Source: Chryseobacterium sp. R2A-55 (lineage in GTDB: Bacteria > Bacteroidota > Bacteroidia > Flavobacteriales > Weeksellaceae). From it: 64,000 bases of DNA. The first letter of the stretch is position 1, and each line of letters opens with the position of its first letter. The notes under the pieces were generated by a model, which did not search any database, was not told the origin of the DNA, and was given only the letters and a program-made list of their open reading frames with translations. Made by a program: the position numbers and the translations under genes. The DNA lies in NCBI RefSeq assembly GCF_021401085.1, contig NZ_JACBFP010000003.1, positions 1 through 64,000 of the forward strand. Reading direction: 5' to 3'. Positions 25,960 through 34,450 of this stretch are shown here, in pieces.

Positions 25960-25992
25960 CAAAAATACGGAAATATTGAGACCTTAATCCAA
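25960..25992 (-). promoter_or_regulatory. Promoter for hisS
   Basis: On the minus strand TTG (25992-25990), 22 bases, then TATTTTTG (25967-25960) match the flavobacterial consensus 44 bases before the hisS ATG. Confidence 0.55.
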
Positions 25993-26183
25993 AAAGAATC
26001 TGATCAGCTTCCACAAAAACTACAATGATAAATGAACAGGCAAATGCTGCATATCACTAAATCATCACTGATGATCAGAAAAGTTGACTGTTGAAGAAAT
26101 CCCAGGGAATAGAAAAAAATGAAAAATTCATAGATTTTTTAGACATCCTTTTAGGGCCGAGCATCCGGGAAGGCCTGATTTCA

Positions 26184-26633
26184 TCAAACGCTTTCCAGAA
26201 TTCCAATGATTTCTTCCCCATAATTTTCGATTTTATGTTTACCGAAACCTTTAATGTCCTTCAGTTCCTCTTTTCTGTTGGGTTTATATTTTGCGATCGA
26301 AATCAGTTCTTTATTGGTTGCGATGAAATAACTGGGTATGCTTTGATCTTTGGATTTCTCAGCGCGCCAGAGTTTCAGCGAGTCCAGAATTTTCACCTCA
26401 TCTGAATTAAGTTCGACATCTGGATCTGCAGAATACTTTTGCGATTTCACTTCATTGACGGTCATCTTCAATTCCTCGTAATAAAGGATAACGGACCAGT
26501 AACTTTCATCGTCGCGCACGAATGCAGATTCGTATTTCAATATGGTATTTTCCTGAAGAAAATGATCGAGGATTCGCTGGTCTTGATAAATGAACTCCTC
26601 GGATAAGCGTACTTTTATAAATTTTACTTTCAT
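26184..26633 (-). CDS. HRDC-domain-type protein (paralogue 1)
   Basis: I start at the internal ATG 26633 (MKVKFIKVRLSEEF), because its neighbour begins the same way. The 149-residue protein has an N-terminal alpha/beta part (DQRILDHFLQEN, YWSVILYYEE) and a C-terminal HRDC-like helical domain: SLKLWRAEKSKDQSIPSYFI, then KELISIAKYKPNRKEELKDI and GFGKHKIENYG. HRDC domains bind DNA in RecQ helicases and RNase D. Here there is no helicase, so the role is unknown. A homologue of the same architecture lies immediately upstream, indicating tandem duplication. Confidence 0.82.
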   Translation of the reverse strand: MKVKFIKVRLSEEFIYQDQRILDHFLQENTILKYESAFVRDDESYWSVILYYEELKMTVNEVKSQKYSADPDVELNSDEVKILDSLKLWRAEKSKDQSIPSYFIATNKELISIAKYKPNRKEELKDIKGFGKHKIENYGEEIIGILESV

Positions 26634-26724
26634 GATTGGTTGTTTAAAATAAGTAATGGATAACATTGTCTGAACTTGCCGGATCTAAGCGAAATCAAAG
26701 ACTCGGAAATGAGGTGATCGCACA

Positions 26725-27165
26725 TCAAACATTCTGAAGAACCTCCATAATTTCTGAACCGTATTTTCTGATCTTGCTTTCGTTGAAACCTTTTATATGT
26801 AAAAACTCTTCCATCGATTGAGGCTTGTACTTTGCAATAGAAAATAAATGGGTATTATGACAGATCATAAATGGCATCAGTTGAAGTTCCTTGCTTTTGG
26901 CCATTCTCCATTTTCTCAGTTCAGAAAATATCAGTTTTTCATCTTCCGATAAATCATTTTCACTGGCAACAAAGAGTTTTTGTGGAACAGAAGATGCACT
27001 TTTATCTTTGTAATAAATCAGAATGGACCAATAAATGGTTTCATCGTCGATTAATTTCGCATTCATTTGCACGATTTCATGCCGTTCCAGAAAATCGTTG
27101 ACCATACATTCATCCGGATGCTGAAATCTTTCGGAAATTCTGATTTGCAGGACTTTTACTTTCAT
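26725..27165 (-). CDS. HRDC-domain-type protein (paralogue 2)
   Basis: This 146-residue protein begins MKVKVLQIRISERFQHPDE, with YWSILIYYKD in the middle and ELRKWRMAKSKELQLMPFMI, then SIAKYKPQSMEEFLHIKGF and NESKIRKYG at the C-terminus. It matches paralogue 1 over its full length but is well diverged, so the duplication is old. Its position just after two SSB genes on the same strand could mean a shared role with single-stranded DNA, but a terminator separates them. Confidence 0.82.
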   Translation of the reverse strand: MKVKVLQIRISERFQHPDECMVNDFLERHEIVQMNAKLIDDETIYWSILIYYKDKSASSVPQKLFVASENDLSEDEKLIFSELRKWRMAKSKELQLMPFMICHNTHLFSIAKYKPQSMEEFLHIKGFNESKIRKYGSEIMEVLQNV

Positions 27166-27199
27166 GACTGAGAACTTAAAAATTATTAGTTAAAAAAAC

Positions 27200-27241
27200 T
27201 TTGTCAAAGTCAGCAAAATGAATCCGCAGCACTTTGACAAA
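27200..27241 (-). terminator. Terminator after the distal ssb
   Basis: TTTGTCAAAGT and ACTTTGACAAA (perfect 11-base arms, 27200-27210 and 27231-27241) are followed on the minus strand by a run of seven T. Confidence 0.75.
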
Positions 27242-27260
27242 ATGATGCAGCGCAGCCGAA

Positions 27261-27590
27261 TTATTTGCTTCCCACCATCACGAGTTCTTCTACGCGGATT
27301 TCGGTGAAATAGCGTTTGACTCCTTCTTTATCCTCGTAATTTCGGGTGACGAGTTTGCCTTCCACGGCGATCTCTTTGCCTTTTTCCACATATTTGTGCA
27401 TGATCTCTGCAAGTTTTCCATTGAAAACCAGATTATGCCATTGGGTTTCTTCCACTTTCTGACCGAGACCGTTGGTATAATATTCTGTAGTGGCTAAACT
27501 TACTTTTGCAATTTGACCTTTGTCGAATTTGATCATTTCGACGTCTTTTCCTGTTCTACCGATTAGGGTAACTTTGTTTCTTAATGACAT
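27261..27590 (-). CDS. Single-stranded DNA-binding protein, tailless, copy 2
   Basis: This 109-residue OB-fold protein begins MSLRNKVTLIGRTGKDVEMI, with EETQWHNLVFNGKLAEI and VEGKLVTRNYEDKEG typical of SSB. It ends MVGSK directly after the OB fold and lacks the acidic Asp/Glu...Pro-Phe tip that SSBs use to recruit repair and replication proteins. The adjacent copy is closely similar. The pair probably arose by tandem duplication; neither looks like the main replicative SSB. Confidence 0.92.
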   Translation of the reverse strand: MSLRNKVTLIGRTGKDVEMIKFDKGQIAKVSLATTEYYTNGLGQKVEETQWHNLVFNGKLAEIMHKYVEKGKEIAVEGKLVTRNYEDKEGVKRYFTEIRVEELVMVGSK

Positions 27591-27629
27591 GGTTTAGGTT
27601 TTATGAATAATGAATAATAAGTGATAAAC

Positions 27630-27661
27630 TTTGCCAATCCGGAAACTTCGGGATTGGCAAA
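27630..27661. terminator. Strong hairpin between the two ssb genes
   Basis: TTTGCCAATCC (27630-27640) and GGATTGGCAAA (27651-27661) pair perfectly around a 10-base loop. There is no clear T-run, so it may be a weak terminator or an mRNA-stabilising stem. Confidence 0.55.
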
Positions 27662-27671
27662 GCAGGAATAT

Positions 27672-28010
27672 TTAGGCAGGTTTGTTTCCTCCTACCATCA
27701 GCATTTCATCCACACGGATTTCGGTGATGTAGCGTTTCACGCCGTCTTTATCATCATAGCTTCTGTAAACGATCTTTCCTTCCACAGCAATTTCATCCCC
27801 TTTCTTGACGTATTTTTCTACGATTTCTGAAAGTTTTCCGTGGAAAACCAGGTTATGCCATTGGGTTTCCTCCACCTTATCACCAGCGGCGTTGGTGTAA
27901 TGGTCGGTGGTTGCCAAACTGACTTTCGCGATTTGTCCGTTTTCGAATTTTACGATTTCGACATCTTTTCCTGTTCTACCGATTAGGGTAACTTTGTTTC
28001 TTAGTGACAT
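27672..28010 (-). CDS. Single-stranded DNA-binding protein, tailless, copy 1
   Basis: I start at ATG 28010 (MSLRNKVTLIGRTGKDVEIV), matching the other copy, rather than three codons earlier. The 112-residue OB fold has EETQWHNLVFHGKLSEI and AVEGKIVYRSYDDKDG and ends VGGNKPA without an acidic tail. It is highly similar to the downstream copy, including at DNA level in the first codons. Confidence 0.92.
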   Translation of the reverse strand: MSLRNKVTLIGRTGKDVEIVKFENGQIAKVSLATTDHYTNAAGDKVEETQWHNLVFHGKLSEIVEKYVKKGDEIAVEGKIVYRSYDDKDGVKRYITEIRVDEMLMVGGNKPA

Positions 28011-28710
28011 GATCTTCAATTTTGATAATTAAACATTAGAAGTGCGGCTCACTGATTTTCCGCAAATCTCTGTTGCAAAGGTTCACCCCTTTTCAAAACA
28101 TAGTCGGTAGAGAATCATTTAATATCGTTTGTAGTCGTTTGCAACGGATAATTTATTAATTATCAATGTTTTATTTTTTTATAGCTCGTCAGGATTTTAA
28201 GAATAATGGTAGTGGCATTTTAAGAATTGAAATAGAGAACCATGGCATATTTAAAAAAAAATCTTGCCGATGGAGGTTACAGGGGAGAAATTATTGAACA
28301 GCCAGAGATTAAAATTGGTTATTCAATTAATGAGGTAATCAAAAGAAATCTACTGCTAATCCCATTTTAGAAGGAAGAATCATGGAGAACACTTTTTACC
28401 GCTCAGAAAAGGACCGAAGTCAATTTAGCCTTAAAAAAACTTTAATGTGGTTTTCAGAAACTGGAGTTCATCTACCCGCTATCACAAAGTGATGGAACTA
28501 AATTGAGACAGGATTTTAATGACACACAAGAAATTCCTTTTATGTTTAAATAAAAACCTTATTTTTACGAATCCTGCAAAAAAAAATCAGGTAGTAAAAA
28601 TATAGTCTATTGAATTCCCAAACTGCTGTCTTCTACAAAAATAATTATTAATCCGGATCAATAAAAATTGAACATTTTCTTTCGCAAACCTCATAATTCT
28701 TTCTAACAAT
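28011..28710. other. Long gap with a decayed insertion sequence
   Basis: Contains no intact gene. The right half holds the transposase remnant listed separately. The left part (28011-28200) is AT-rich, and I recognise nothing in it beyond the two words CGTTTGTAGTCGTTTGC near 28125. Confidence 0.5.
28243..28500 (+). pseudogene. Remnant of an IS5-like transposase (C-terminal part)
   Basis: The plus strand reads AYLKKNLADGGYRGEIIEQ, then KIGYSINEVIKRN and a stop. The word ADGGYRGE is characteristic of the catalytic-domain end of IS5-type DDE transposases. A following stretch (ESWRTLF... in another frame) could be the decayed WxVERTF motif. There are no start, terminal inverted repeats or N-terminal domain. 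Confidence 0.5.
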
Positions 28711-30444
28711 ATGAAAAAAACAAACCAAAGCCTCATCTTACTTGTATTAATGGCAATGATTTTTTTTAGCTGCACTACCAAAAAGGAAGCACAAATTGCC
28801 GACCATGTTTTTACCAACGGCAAAATATATACGGTAAATGACTCATCACCATGGGCTGAAGCGGTGGCTGTGAAAGCGAATAAAATCATATTCGTGGGCA
28901 CAGCTCAGGAAGCAAAATCCTATATCGGAAAAACCACGGAAGTGACCGATCTAGGTGGCAAAATGTTGATGCCCGGATTTGTGGAATCACATATCCATCC
29001 AACGGTAGCCTGGGTAACCGAAGGTGCAGATTTGCAAACGGACGACAAAAAGGAAATGTTTCAGCGCTTAATAAAATGGGCAGATGAAAACCCGCAGAGT
29101 CCTGTAGTAAGGGGATTTGGCTGGCGATACAGCATTTTTCCGAAAGAAGGACCGGATAAAAAAACACTGGATTCCTTATTTCCTGATAAACCTGTTTTTC
29201 TCATTGCGATTGATGGACATGGAGCCTGGGTAAATTCCAAGGTGTTTGAAATGACAGGTGTTGATAAGAATACACCGGATCCGATGCCCGGCTTCAGCAC
29301 TTATCAACGATACCCGGAAACCGGAGAGCCAACAGGATTTCTGGTAGAAATCCCTGCCTTCATTGGCATTCTAGGTAAATTAATTCCGACTGATCTAAAC
29401 GCTGTTAAACAAGGTATGGAAACGTACATGCAAAAGTTTTCAGAAGCCGGAATTACTACAGCTTTTGATGCAGGAATCTTGGGAATTGCACAACACGAAG
29501 GTTATGACCTTTACCAGCAGCTGGAAAAAGAAGGTAAATTATCCTTAAGAATTTTTGGAAGCTATTATTACAACAAACCCGATGAAGATCCTTTTGCACC
29601 ATTCCTGGAACTGAATTCAAAATATCAGTCAGAGCTGGTCAAAGCTTCCATTCTTAAAATAAATGTGGATGGCGGCGATGCGCAGTATACAGCGGCCATG
29701 CTGCACCCTTATGCAGGAAAAAAGGACTTTAAGGGCGAATTGCTGATGAAAAAAGAAAGACTAAATGAAATCGTCAAAGAAGCAAATGATAAAGGAATAC
29801 CCACCTTTGCACATATTATTGGCGATGCGGGGGTAAGAGCATATTTGGATGCAGTAGAATACGCCAGAAAGAAGAATCCGGAGGCCAAAACACGACACAC
29901 CGCTTCGCATATTGTTTTTATGGACAATGCAGATATTCCCCGCTTTAAACAGTTAAATGTTTCCGGACAAATGTCAGCTCAATGGGCAACTCCAGACCCC
30001 TCCATTTTAGTAATGAGCGCAGACAGACTGGGATTGGATTTCATAAAGGCGAATTATATGAAAATGGGATCGCTGGTGCGCAGTGGGGCAAACGTCGGCT
30101 TGGGTACAGATTGGTTCGCCGCCGGATATTACAGCACCTACAAACCCTTGGAAGCAATCTATGTAGCCATGACCCGATCCATGGTGCAAGGCAAAGGCTT
30201 GATGGATCAACTGCTACCGGTTTCAGAAGTGATTACCCTGGAACAAGCACTACACGCCAGTACAATGGGTTCTGCATATATCCTCAACATGGAAAAGCAG
30301 ATTGGTTCGATAGAAAAAGGAAAACTTGCTGACTTTGTCGTATTGGACAAAAATCTATTTGAGATCCCGGTAACGGAAATAAAAAACACCCAGGTTTTGC
30401 TTACAGTAATGAATGGAAAGGTTCAACATCAAAAAGAGCTCTGA
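28711..30444 (+). CDS. Amidohydrolase-family lipoprotein (YtcJ-like)
   Basis: This 577-residue protein has a lipoprotein signal (LLVLMAMIFFSC) and then a full YtcJ-type amidohydrolase_3: ADHVFTNGKIYTVND, LGGKMLMPGFVESHIHP (metal-binding HxH), INVDGGDAQYT, AHIIGDAGVRAYLDA, HTASHIVF, LGTDWF and a closing GSIEKGKLADFVVLD. Members hydrolyse amide-type bonds on unknown substrates. The lipobox suggests it works in the periplasm or at the outer membrane. Single gene with a downstream terminator. Confidence 0.92.
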   Translation: MKKTNQSLILLVLMAMIFFSCTTKKEAQIADHVFTNGKIYTVNDSSPWAEAVAVKANKIIFVGTAQEAKSYIGKTTEVTDLGGKMLMPGFVESHIHPTVAWVTEGADLQTDDKKEMFQRLIKWADENPQSPVVRGFGWRYSIFPKEGPDKKTLDSLFPDKPVFLIAIDGHGAWVNSKVFEMTGVDKNTPDPMPGFSTYQRYPETGEPTGFLVEIPAFIGILGKLIPTDLNAVKQGMETYMQKFSEAGITTAFDAGILGIAQHEGYDLYQQLEKEGKLSLRIFGSYYYNKPDEDPFAPFLELNSKYQSELVKASILKINVDGGDAQYTAAMLHPYAGKKDFKGELLMKKERLNEIVKEANDKGIPTFAHIIGDAGVRAYLDAVEYARKKNPEAKTRHTASHIVFMDNADIPRFKQLNVSGQMSAQWATPDPSILVMSADRLGLDFIKANYMKMGSLVRSGANVGLGTDWFAAGYYSTYKPLEAIYVAMTRSMVQGKGLMDQLLPVSEVITLEQALHASTMGSAYILNMEKQIGSIEKGKLADFVVLDKNLFEIPVTEIKNTQVLLTVMNGKVQHQKEL

Positions 30445-30795
30445 AATTTTATTTTCCAAAAAACTTTACCGGGATCCAACCACCTAAAGATCTAAGGAGA
30501 AGGTCATTTCACTGAATACACCTTTTCCGTGGCATCTCCGGGATTTTTCATAACAAAAGCCGTTTTCACGAATTGTGAGACGGCTTTCTTTTCATAATCA
30601 TAATTCATAACCGGTATTTTACAGAAATGCAGCATTTATTCATGAAGATGAAGCGCCTTTTCAAATATTAAATCGTAAAAATTTGTAAAAAGGGCATAAA
30701 ACCCGTCATCAGCTCATTCCAGACAGACCGTTAATCACTCGTCACAAAATTTGAAATTTAGTGTAGGAATCAGTTCAATTTTCTAAATTTGATTA
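30445..30795. other. Gap between the amidohydrolase and GNAT genes
   Basis: Holds the amidohydrolase terminator (30556-30587) and AT-rich sequence. TAAATTTG at 30784-30791 looks like a -7 box but lies only 4 bases before the GNAT start, with no TTG at the right spacing, so I do not claim a promoter. Confidence 0.4.
30556..30592 (+). terminator. Terminator after the amidohydrolase lipoprotein
   Basis: AAAGCCGT...TTCAC and GTGAG.ACGGCTTT form a long hairpin followed by CTTTTC. Confidence 0.7.
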
Positions 30796-31314
30796 ATGAA
30801 AAGTTCCGCACCAATTAGTTTTAGAAAAGCGGCCGATTCTGATTCCAAGAAGATCTGGAAAATTCTGCAGCAGGCTATTCAGAGAAGAAAAAAAGATGGA
30901 TCCAGACAATGGCAAGATGGCTACCCAAACCTCCAAACCGTCCGTAGCGATATTGAAAAGGGAATTGGCTATGTTTTAACCGAAAATGAAAACGTGATTG
31001 CTTACTGCGCCATCCTGTTGAATGAAGAACCTGCCTATGACGAAATCATAGGAAAATGGCTGACTTCAGGGGATTTCCATGTTGTTCACCGCGTGGCGGT
31101 TTCCGATGAAGTAGCCGGAAAAGGTTACGCCAAAGAAATTTTCAGTAGAATAGAGGAATTCTCGAGCGCGAAGAATATTTTCAGCATCAAGGTGGATACC
31201 AATTTTGACAACGAGGTCATGCTCCACATTTTGGAAAAACTAGGATATGTTTATTGCGGGAAAGTCTATTTCCGCGGTAGCGAAAGATTGGCGTTCGAAA
31301 AAGTTCTTCAGTAA
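30796..31314 (+). CDS. GNAT-family N-acetyltransferase
   Basis: This 172-residue protein has the GNAT layout: ISFRKAADSDSKKIWKILQQ (helix 1), GYVLTENENVIAYCAILL (beta 2-4), VVHRVAVSDEVAGKGYAKEI with the acetyl-CoA-binding (Q/R)xxGxG/A variant, and FDNEVMLHILEKLGYVYCGK at the end. It transfers an acetyl group to an unknown amine. It lies 41 bases before the antiporter gene on the same strand and may be cotranscribed with it. Confidence 0.88.
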   Translation: MKSSAPISFRKAADSDSKKIWKILQQAIQRRKKDGSRQWQDGYPNLQTVRSDIEKGIGYVLTENENVIAYCAILLNEEPAYDEIIGKWLTSGDFHVVHRVAVSDEVAGKGYAKEIFSRIEEFSSAKNIFSIKVDTNFDNEVMLHILEKLGYVYCGKVYFRGSERLAFEKVLQ

Positions 31315-31355
31315 CTCCTTTATCAAAACACACACCATTTCAACCCATTATACCC

Positions 31356-32936
31356 ATGCTTGATCATCTTACATTCTATTTAGTAGTAGTGGTTTTGATC
31401 ACTTTTTTGATCATGCTTGCAGACAAGATAAAGGTTGCCTATCCGATTTTGCTCGTGTTGGCTGGTTTGGGAATCAGTTTTATACCGGGAATTCCGATGA
31501 TCCATATCGAACCCGAACTGATTTTCCTGATTTTCCTCCCTCCTTTGCTTTACGAAGCGGCATGGACCACTTCCTGGAAAGAACTTTGGCGGTGGCGCAG
31601 AATCGTTTTGAGTTTTGCTTTCATTGTGGTTTTGCTTACCGCAATCGCAGTTGCTTTGGTGTCCAATTATTTTATTCCTGGGATTTCTTTGGCACTAGGG
31701 TTTTTGCTGGGCGGAATCGTTTCTCCACCAGATGCGGTGAGCGCAGGTGCAATTCTGAAATACATGAAAATCCCGAAAAGATATCAATCTATTTTAGCGG
31801 GAGAAAGTCTGTTGAATGACGCCTCTTCATTGATTATTTTCAGGTTTGCGTTGGTTGCTGTTGCAACGGGACAGTTCATTTGGTCGGAAGCTGCAGCAAG
31901 TTTTCTCTGGATGTGTTTAGGCGGCGTCTTAATCGGGGTTTTGGTGGGATTGGTTTTCTATAAAGTGCACCGGTTCTTCCCAACGAGTGCCAATATCGAT
32001 ATTATTTTGACCTTTGTTGCACCTTTTGTGATGTATATAACCGCAGAGGAACTGCATGCTTCAGGCGTGCTCTCCGTGGTTGCGGGCGGACTTTTCCTTT
32101 CTTACAGGGCGCACCAGTTCCTGAGCAGTTCGTCCAGACTTCGTGCGGTAACCGTTTGGGAAAGCATTGTTTTTATACTCAATGGAATCGTATTCATGCT
32201 CATTGGTCTGGACTTGCCCGAAATTGTTCAGGGATTGGAAGACACCAGTGTTTGGACCGCTTTCAAGTACGGCGTGCTGATTACCGCCATGTTGATCCTG
32301 GTCAGGATCTTAGCAACTTATAGCGCCATTGTGGTGAGTTTGGTGATGCGCAATTTCATTACCATAGCAGATCCCGATATGCCGGCCAATTTGAAGACGC
32401 CCATGATTTTTGGCTGGAGCGGTATGCGCGGTGTGGTTTCATTGGCTGCAGCACTTTCTATTCCACTTACTTTGAGTGACGGCTCGCCTTTTCCGCAAAG
32501 AAACCTGATCCTTTTCATCACGTTCGTGGTGATTCTTTTAACGTTGGTTGTACAGGGTATGACTTTGCCATGGCTGATTTCTAAAATTAAACTGGAGGAC
32601 CGTGATTTCATTAAGCCAGAAAAACAAATCGATAACGAAATAAGGCACGAACTGGCAAAAATCGCGATTGCTAAGGTTCGGAAGGATTATCAAAATCAAT
32701 TAGAACAGTTTCCCGCACTCGCCGAACAACTTCAAATCTGGGAAAACAGAGTGAATTCGTCTGAAATCATTTTCAACTATGACGAATACCGCGACATTAA
32801 CACAGCGATTCTAGAGGAACAGCGTAAATGGCTCATTGCAAAAAACCGCTCAGAACTGCTTCTAGATGAAGAGATTATCCGAAGACATCTTAGGTTGCTG
32901 GATCTACAGGAAGAAAAATTGAATTTGGGAAGTTAA
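31356..32936 (+). CDS. Na+/H+ antiporter (CPA1 family)
   Basis: This 526-residue protein has about 12 membrane helices over the first 410 residues. CPA1 markers are PPLLYEAAW, GGIVSPPDAVSAGAIL (ion-site Asp), LAGESLLNDASSLIIFRFAL (the ND pair of the transport site) and FGWSGMRGVVSLAAALSIP. A charged cytoplasmic tail follows (about 420-526). It exchanges Na+ or K+ for protons across the inner membrane for pH and salt homeostasis. Length and motifs are normal. Confidence 0.93.
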   Translation: MLDHLTFYLVVVVLITFLIMLADKIKVAYPILLVLAGLGISFIPGIPMIHIEPELIFLIFLPPLLYEAAWTTSWKELWRWRRIVLSFAFIVVLLTAIAVALVSNYFIPGISLALGFLLGGIVSPPDAVSAGAILKYMKIPKRYQSILAGESLLNDASSLIIFRFALVAVATGQFIWSEAAASFLWMCLGGVLIGVLVGLVFYKVHRFFPTSANIDIILTFVAPFVMYITAEELHASGVLSVVAGGLFLSYRAHQFLSSSSRLRAVTVWESIVFILNGIVFMLIGLDLPEIVQGLEDTSVWTAFKYGVLITAMLILVRILATYSAIVVSLVMRNFITIADPDMPANLKTPMIFGWSGMRGVVSLAAALSIPLTLSDGSPFPQRNLILFITFVVILLTLVVQGMTLPWLISKIKLEDRDFIKPEKQIDNEIRHELAKIAIAKVRKDYQNQLEQFPALAEQLQIWENRVNSSEIIFNYDEYRDINTAILEEQRKWLIAKNRSELLLDEEIIRRHLRLLDLQEEKLNLGS

Positions 32937-33064
32937 GATTTTCCGGTCAGTTTCAGTGATTTTTTACTCCAATTCACCCCCTATGATAGTTCACTTTAAA
33001 CTTTGCCTTTTATCGGTTTTAAAGAGGTCTTGTTCCATCTTAAAAAAAAGTTAATCTCACAAAA

Positions 33065-33100
33065 TTTGAACGTATAGCTATCGAACTATAATTAACTTTG
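33065..33100 (+). promoter_or_regulatory. Possible promoter and operator of the alcohol dehydrogenase
   Basis: TTG (33066-33068) and TAACTTTG (33093-33100) are 24 bases apart, slightly long for the consensus. Between them TATAGCTATCGAACTATA is an imperfect palindrome that could bind a MarR/HxlR-type regulator, though none is adjacent. Confidence 0.4.
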
Positions 33101-33150
33101 CATGCAGTAAAGAAAAAAACTCTATTTTAAAATCAAAACATTTCAATACA

Positions 33151-34209
33151 ATGAACACTCATCAAGTCAAAGCATTCGGAACTGAGGCAAAAGATGCCGA
33201 TCTTAAACAAATGAATATTGCAAGGCGTGAAGTTCAGCCAAAAGACGTGGAAATCGACATCCTCTATTGCGGGGTTTGCCACAGTGATTTGCATACCGCA
33301 AGAAACGACTGGGGCGGAACGAAATATCCAGCAGTTCCCGGGCATGAAATCGTGGGAAGGATTACGAAAGTGGGTTCGGAGGTTACTAAATTCAAAGTGG
33401 GAGATTTGGCCGGAGTTGGCTGTCTGGTGGATTCCTGCAGAACCTGCGAAAGCTGCAAACAGGATTTGGAACAATATTGCCTGAACGGAAATACCGGAAC
33501 ATATAACAGCACAGACAAATACCTGGAACAGCAAACTTATGGCGGTTACTCTGAGAAAGTAGTGGTGGATCAGGATTTTGTTTTAAGAATTCCAGAAAAC
33601 TTGGATTTAAAGGCAGTCGCGCCACTTCTATGTGCGGGAATTACCACCTATTCACCATTGAGGCACTGGAATGTGGGTCCGGATTCAAAAGTTGCTGTGG
33701 TTGGTTTGGGCGGACTCGGTCACATGGCGATCAAGATTGCGAAAGGAATGGGGGCGCATGTTTCACTTTTTTCCAGAACTCCTTCCAAAGAGCAGGAAGC
33801 GAAAGCGATGGGTGCAGATGAAATGATTATTTCCACCGATGAAGCACAAATGAAAAGCGTTGCCGGAAAGTTTGATTTGATCATCGACACTGTTCCTTAT
33901 GACCATGATATCAATCCCTATATTTTAACGTTGGGAGTTTCCGGAACCTTGGTTTTGGTGGGATATCTGGGAGCCATGGAAGATATGCTGAAAACGGTTC
34001 CGATGATTCTGGGCCGCCGTTCCGTAGCAGGTTCGGTAATCGGCGGAATCAAGGAAACCCAGGAAATGCTCGATTTCTGTGGCGAGAAAAATATTCTTCC
34101 GGAAATTGAAATGATCAGGATGCAGGATATCAATGAAGCTTATGAAAGAATGTTGAGAAGTGATGTGCGATACCGCTTCGTGATCGACATGCAGAGCCTG
34201 AAAGGATAA
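33151..34209 (+). CDS. Zinc-dependent NAD(P) alcohol dehydrogenase (YahK/CAD-like)
   Basis: This 352-residue medium-chain dehydrogenase has catalytic-zinc ligands in CGVCHSDLH and GHEIVG, a structural-zinc Cys4 set in DSCRTCESCKQDLEQYC, and the nucleotide fold VAVVGLGGLGHMAIKIAKGMG. SRTPSKEQEA after the second strand suggests NADPH preference, as in YahK and cinnamyl-alcohol dehydrogenases. It reduces aldehydes to alcohols in the cytoplasm. Single gene, transcribed away from the antiporter by its own promoter. Confidence 0.93.
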   Translation: MNTHQVKAFGTEAKDADLKQMNIARREVQPKDVEIDILYCGVCHSDLHTARNDWGGTKYPAVPGHEIVGRITKVGSEVTKFKVGDLAGVGCLVDSCRTCESCKQDLEQYCLNGNTGTYNSTDKYLEQQTYGGYSEKVVVDQDFVLRIPENLDLKAVAPLLCAGITTYSPLRHWNVGPDSKVAVVGLGGLGHMAIKIAKGMGAHVSLFSRTPSKEQEAKAMGADEMIISTDEAQMKSVAGKFDLIIDTVPYDHDINPYILTLGVSGTLVLVGYLGAMEDMLKTVPMILGRRSVAGSVIGGIKETQEMLDFCGEKNILPEIEMIRMQDINEAYERMLRSDVRYRFVIDMQSLKG

Positions 34210-34232
34210 ATCGAAATTTTTAGACATAAAAA

Positions 34233-34276
34233 ATTGCCACGAACTGACGAAGTAATTTTCGTTGTTTCGTGGCAAT
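34233..34276. other. Long hairpin after the alcohol dehydrogenase
   Basis: ATTGCCACGAA (34233-34243) pairs with TTCGTGGCAAT (34266-34276). There is no T-run. It may act as a terminator between convergent genes. A second, imperfect inverted repeat (AATTTGCCTATTCCC / GGGATAGGGAAATT) lies at about 34335-34425. Confidence 0.45.
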
Positions 34277-34450
34277 GTATTATGAGGCAATCTAAGAACC
34301 TATCTAAATCATATTTCAATAATTGCCATGAGGGAATTTGCCTATTCCCCTATTCACTTCCAAAAAGCGTGAATTTTCGAAAAAACAAACCCCAATTCAC
34401 TCCCATTCGGGATAGGGAAATTAAATTTGGGTTTATAAAATTCAGAATTT

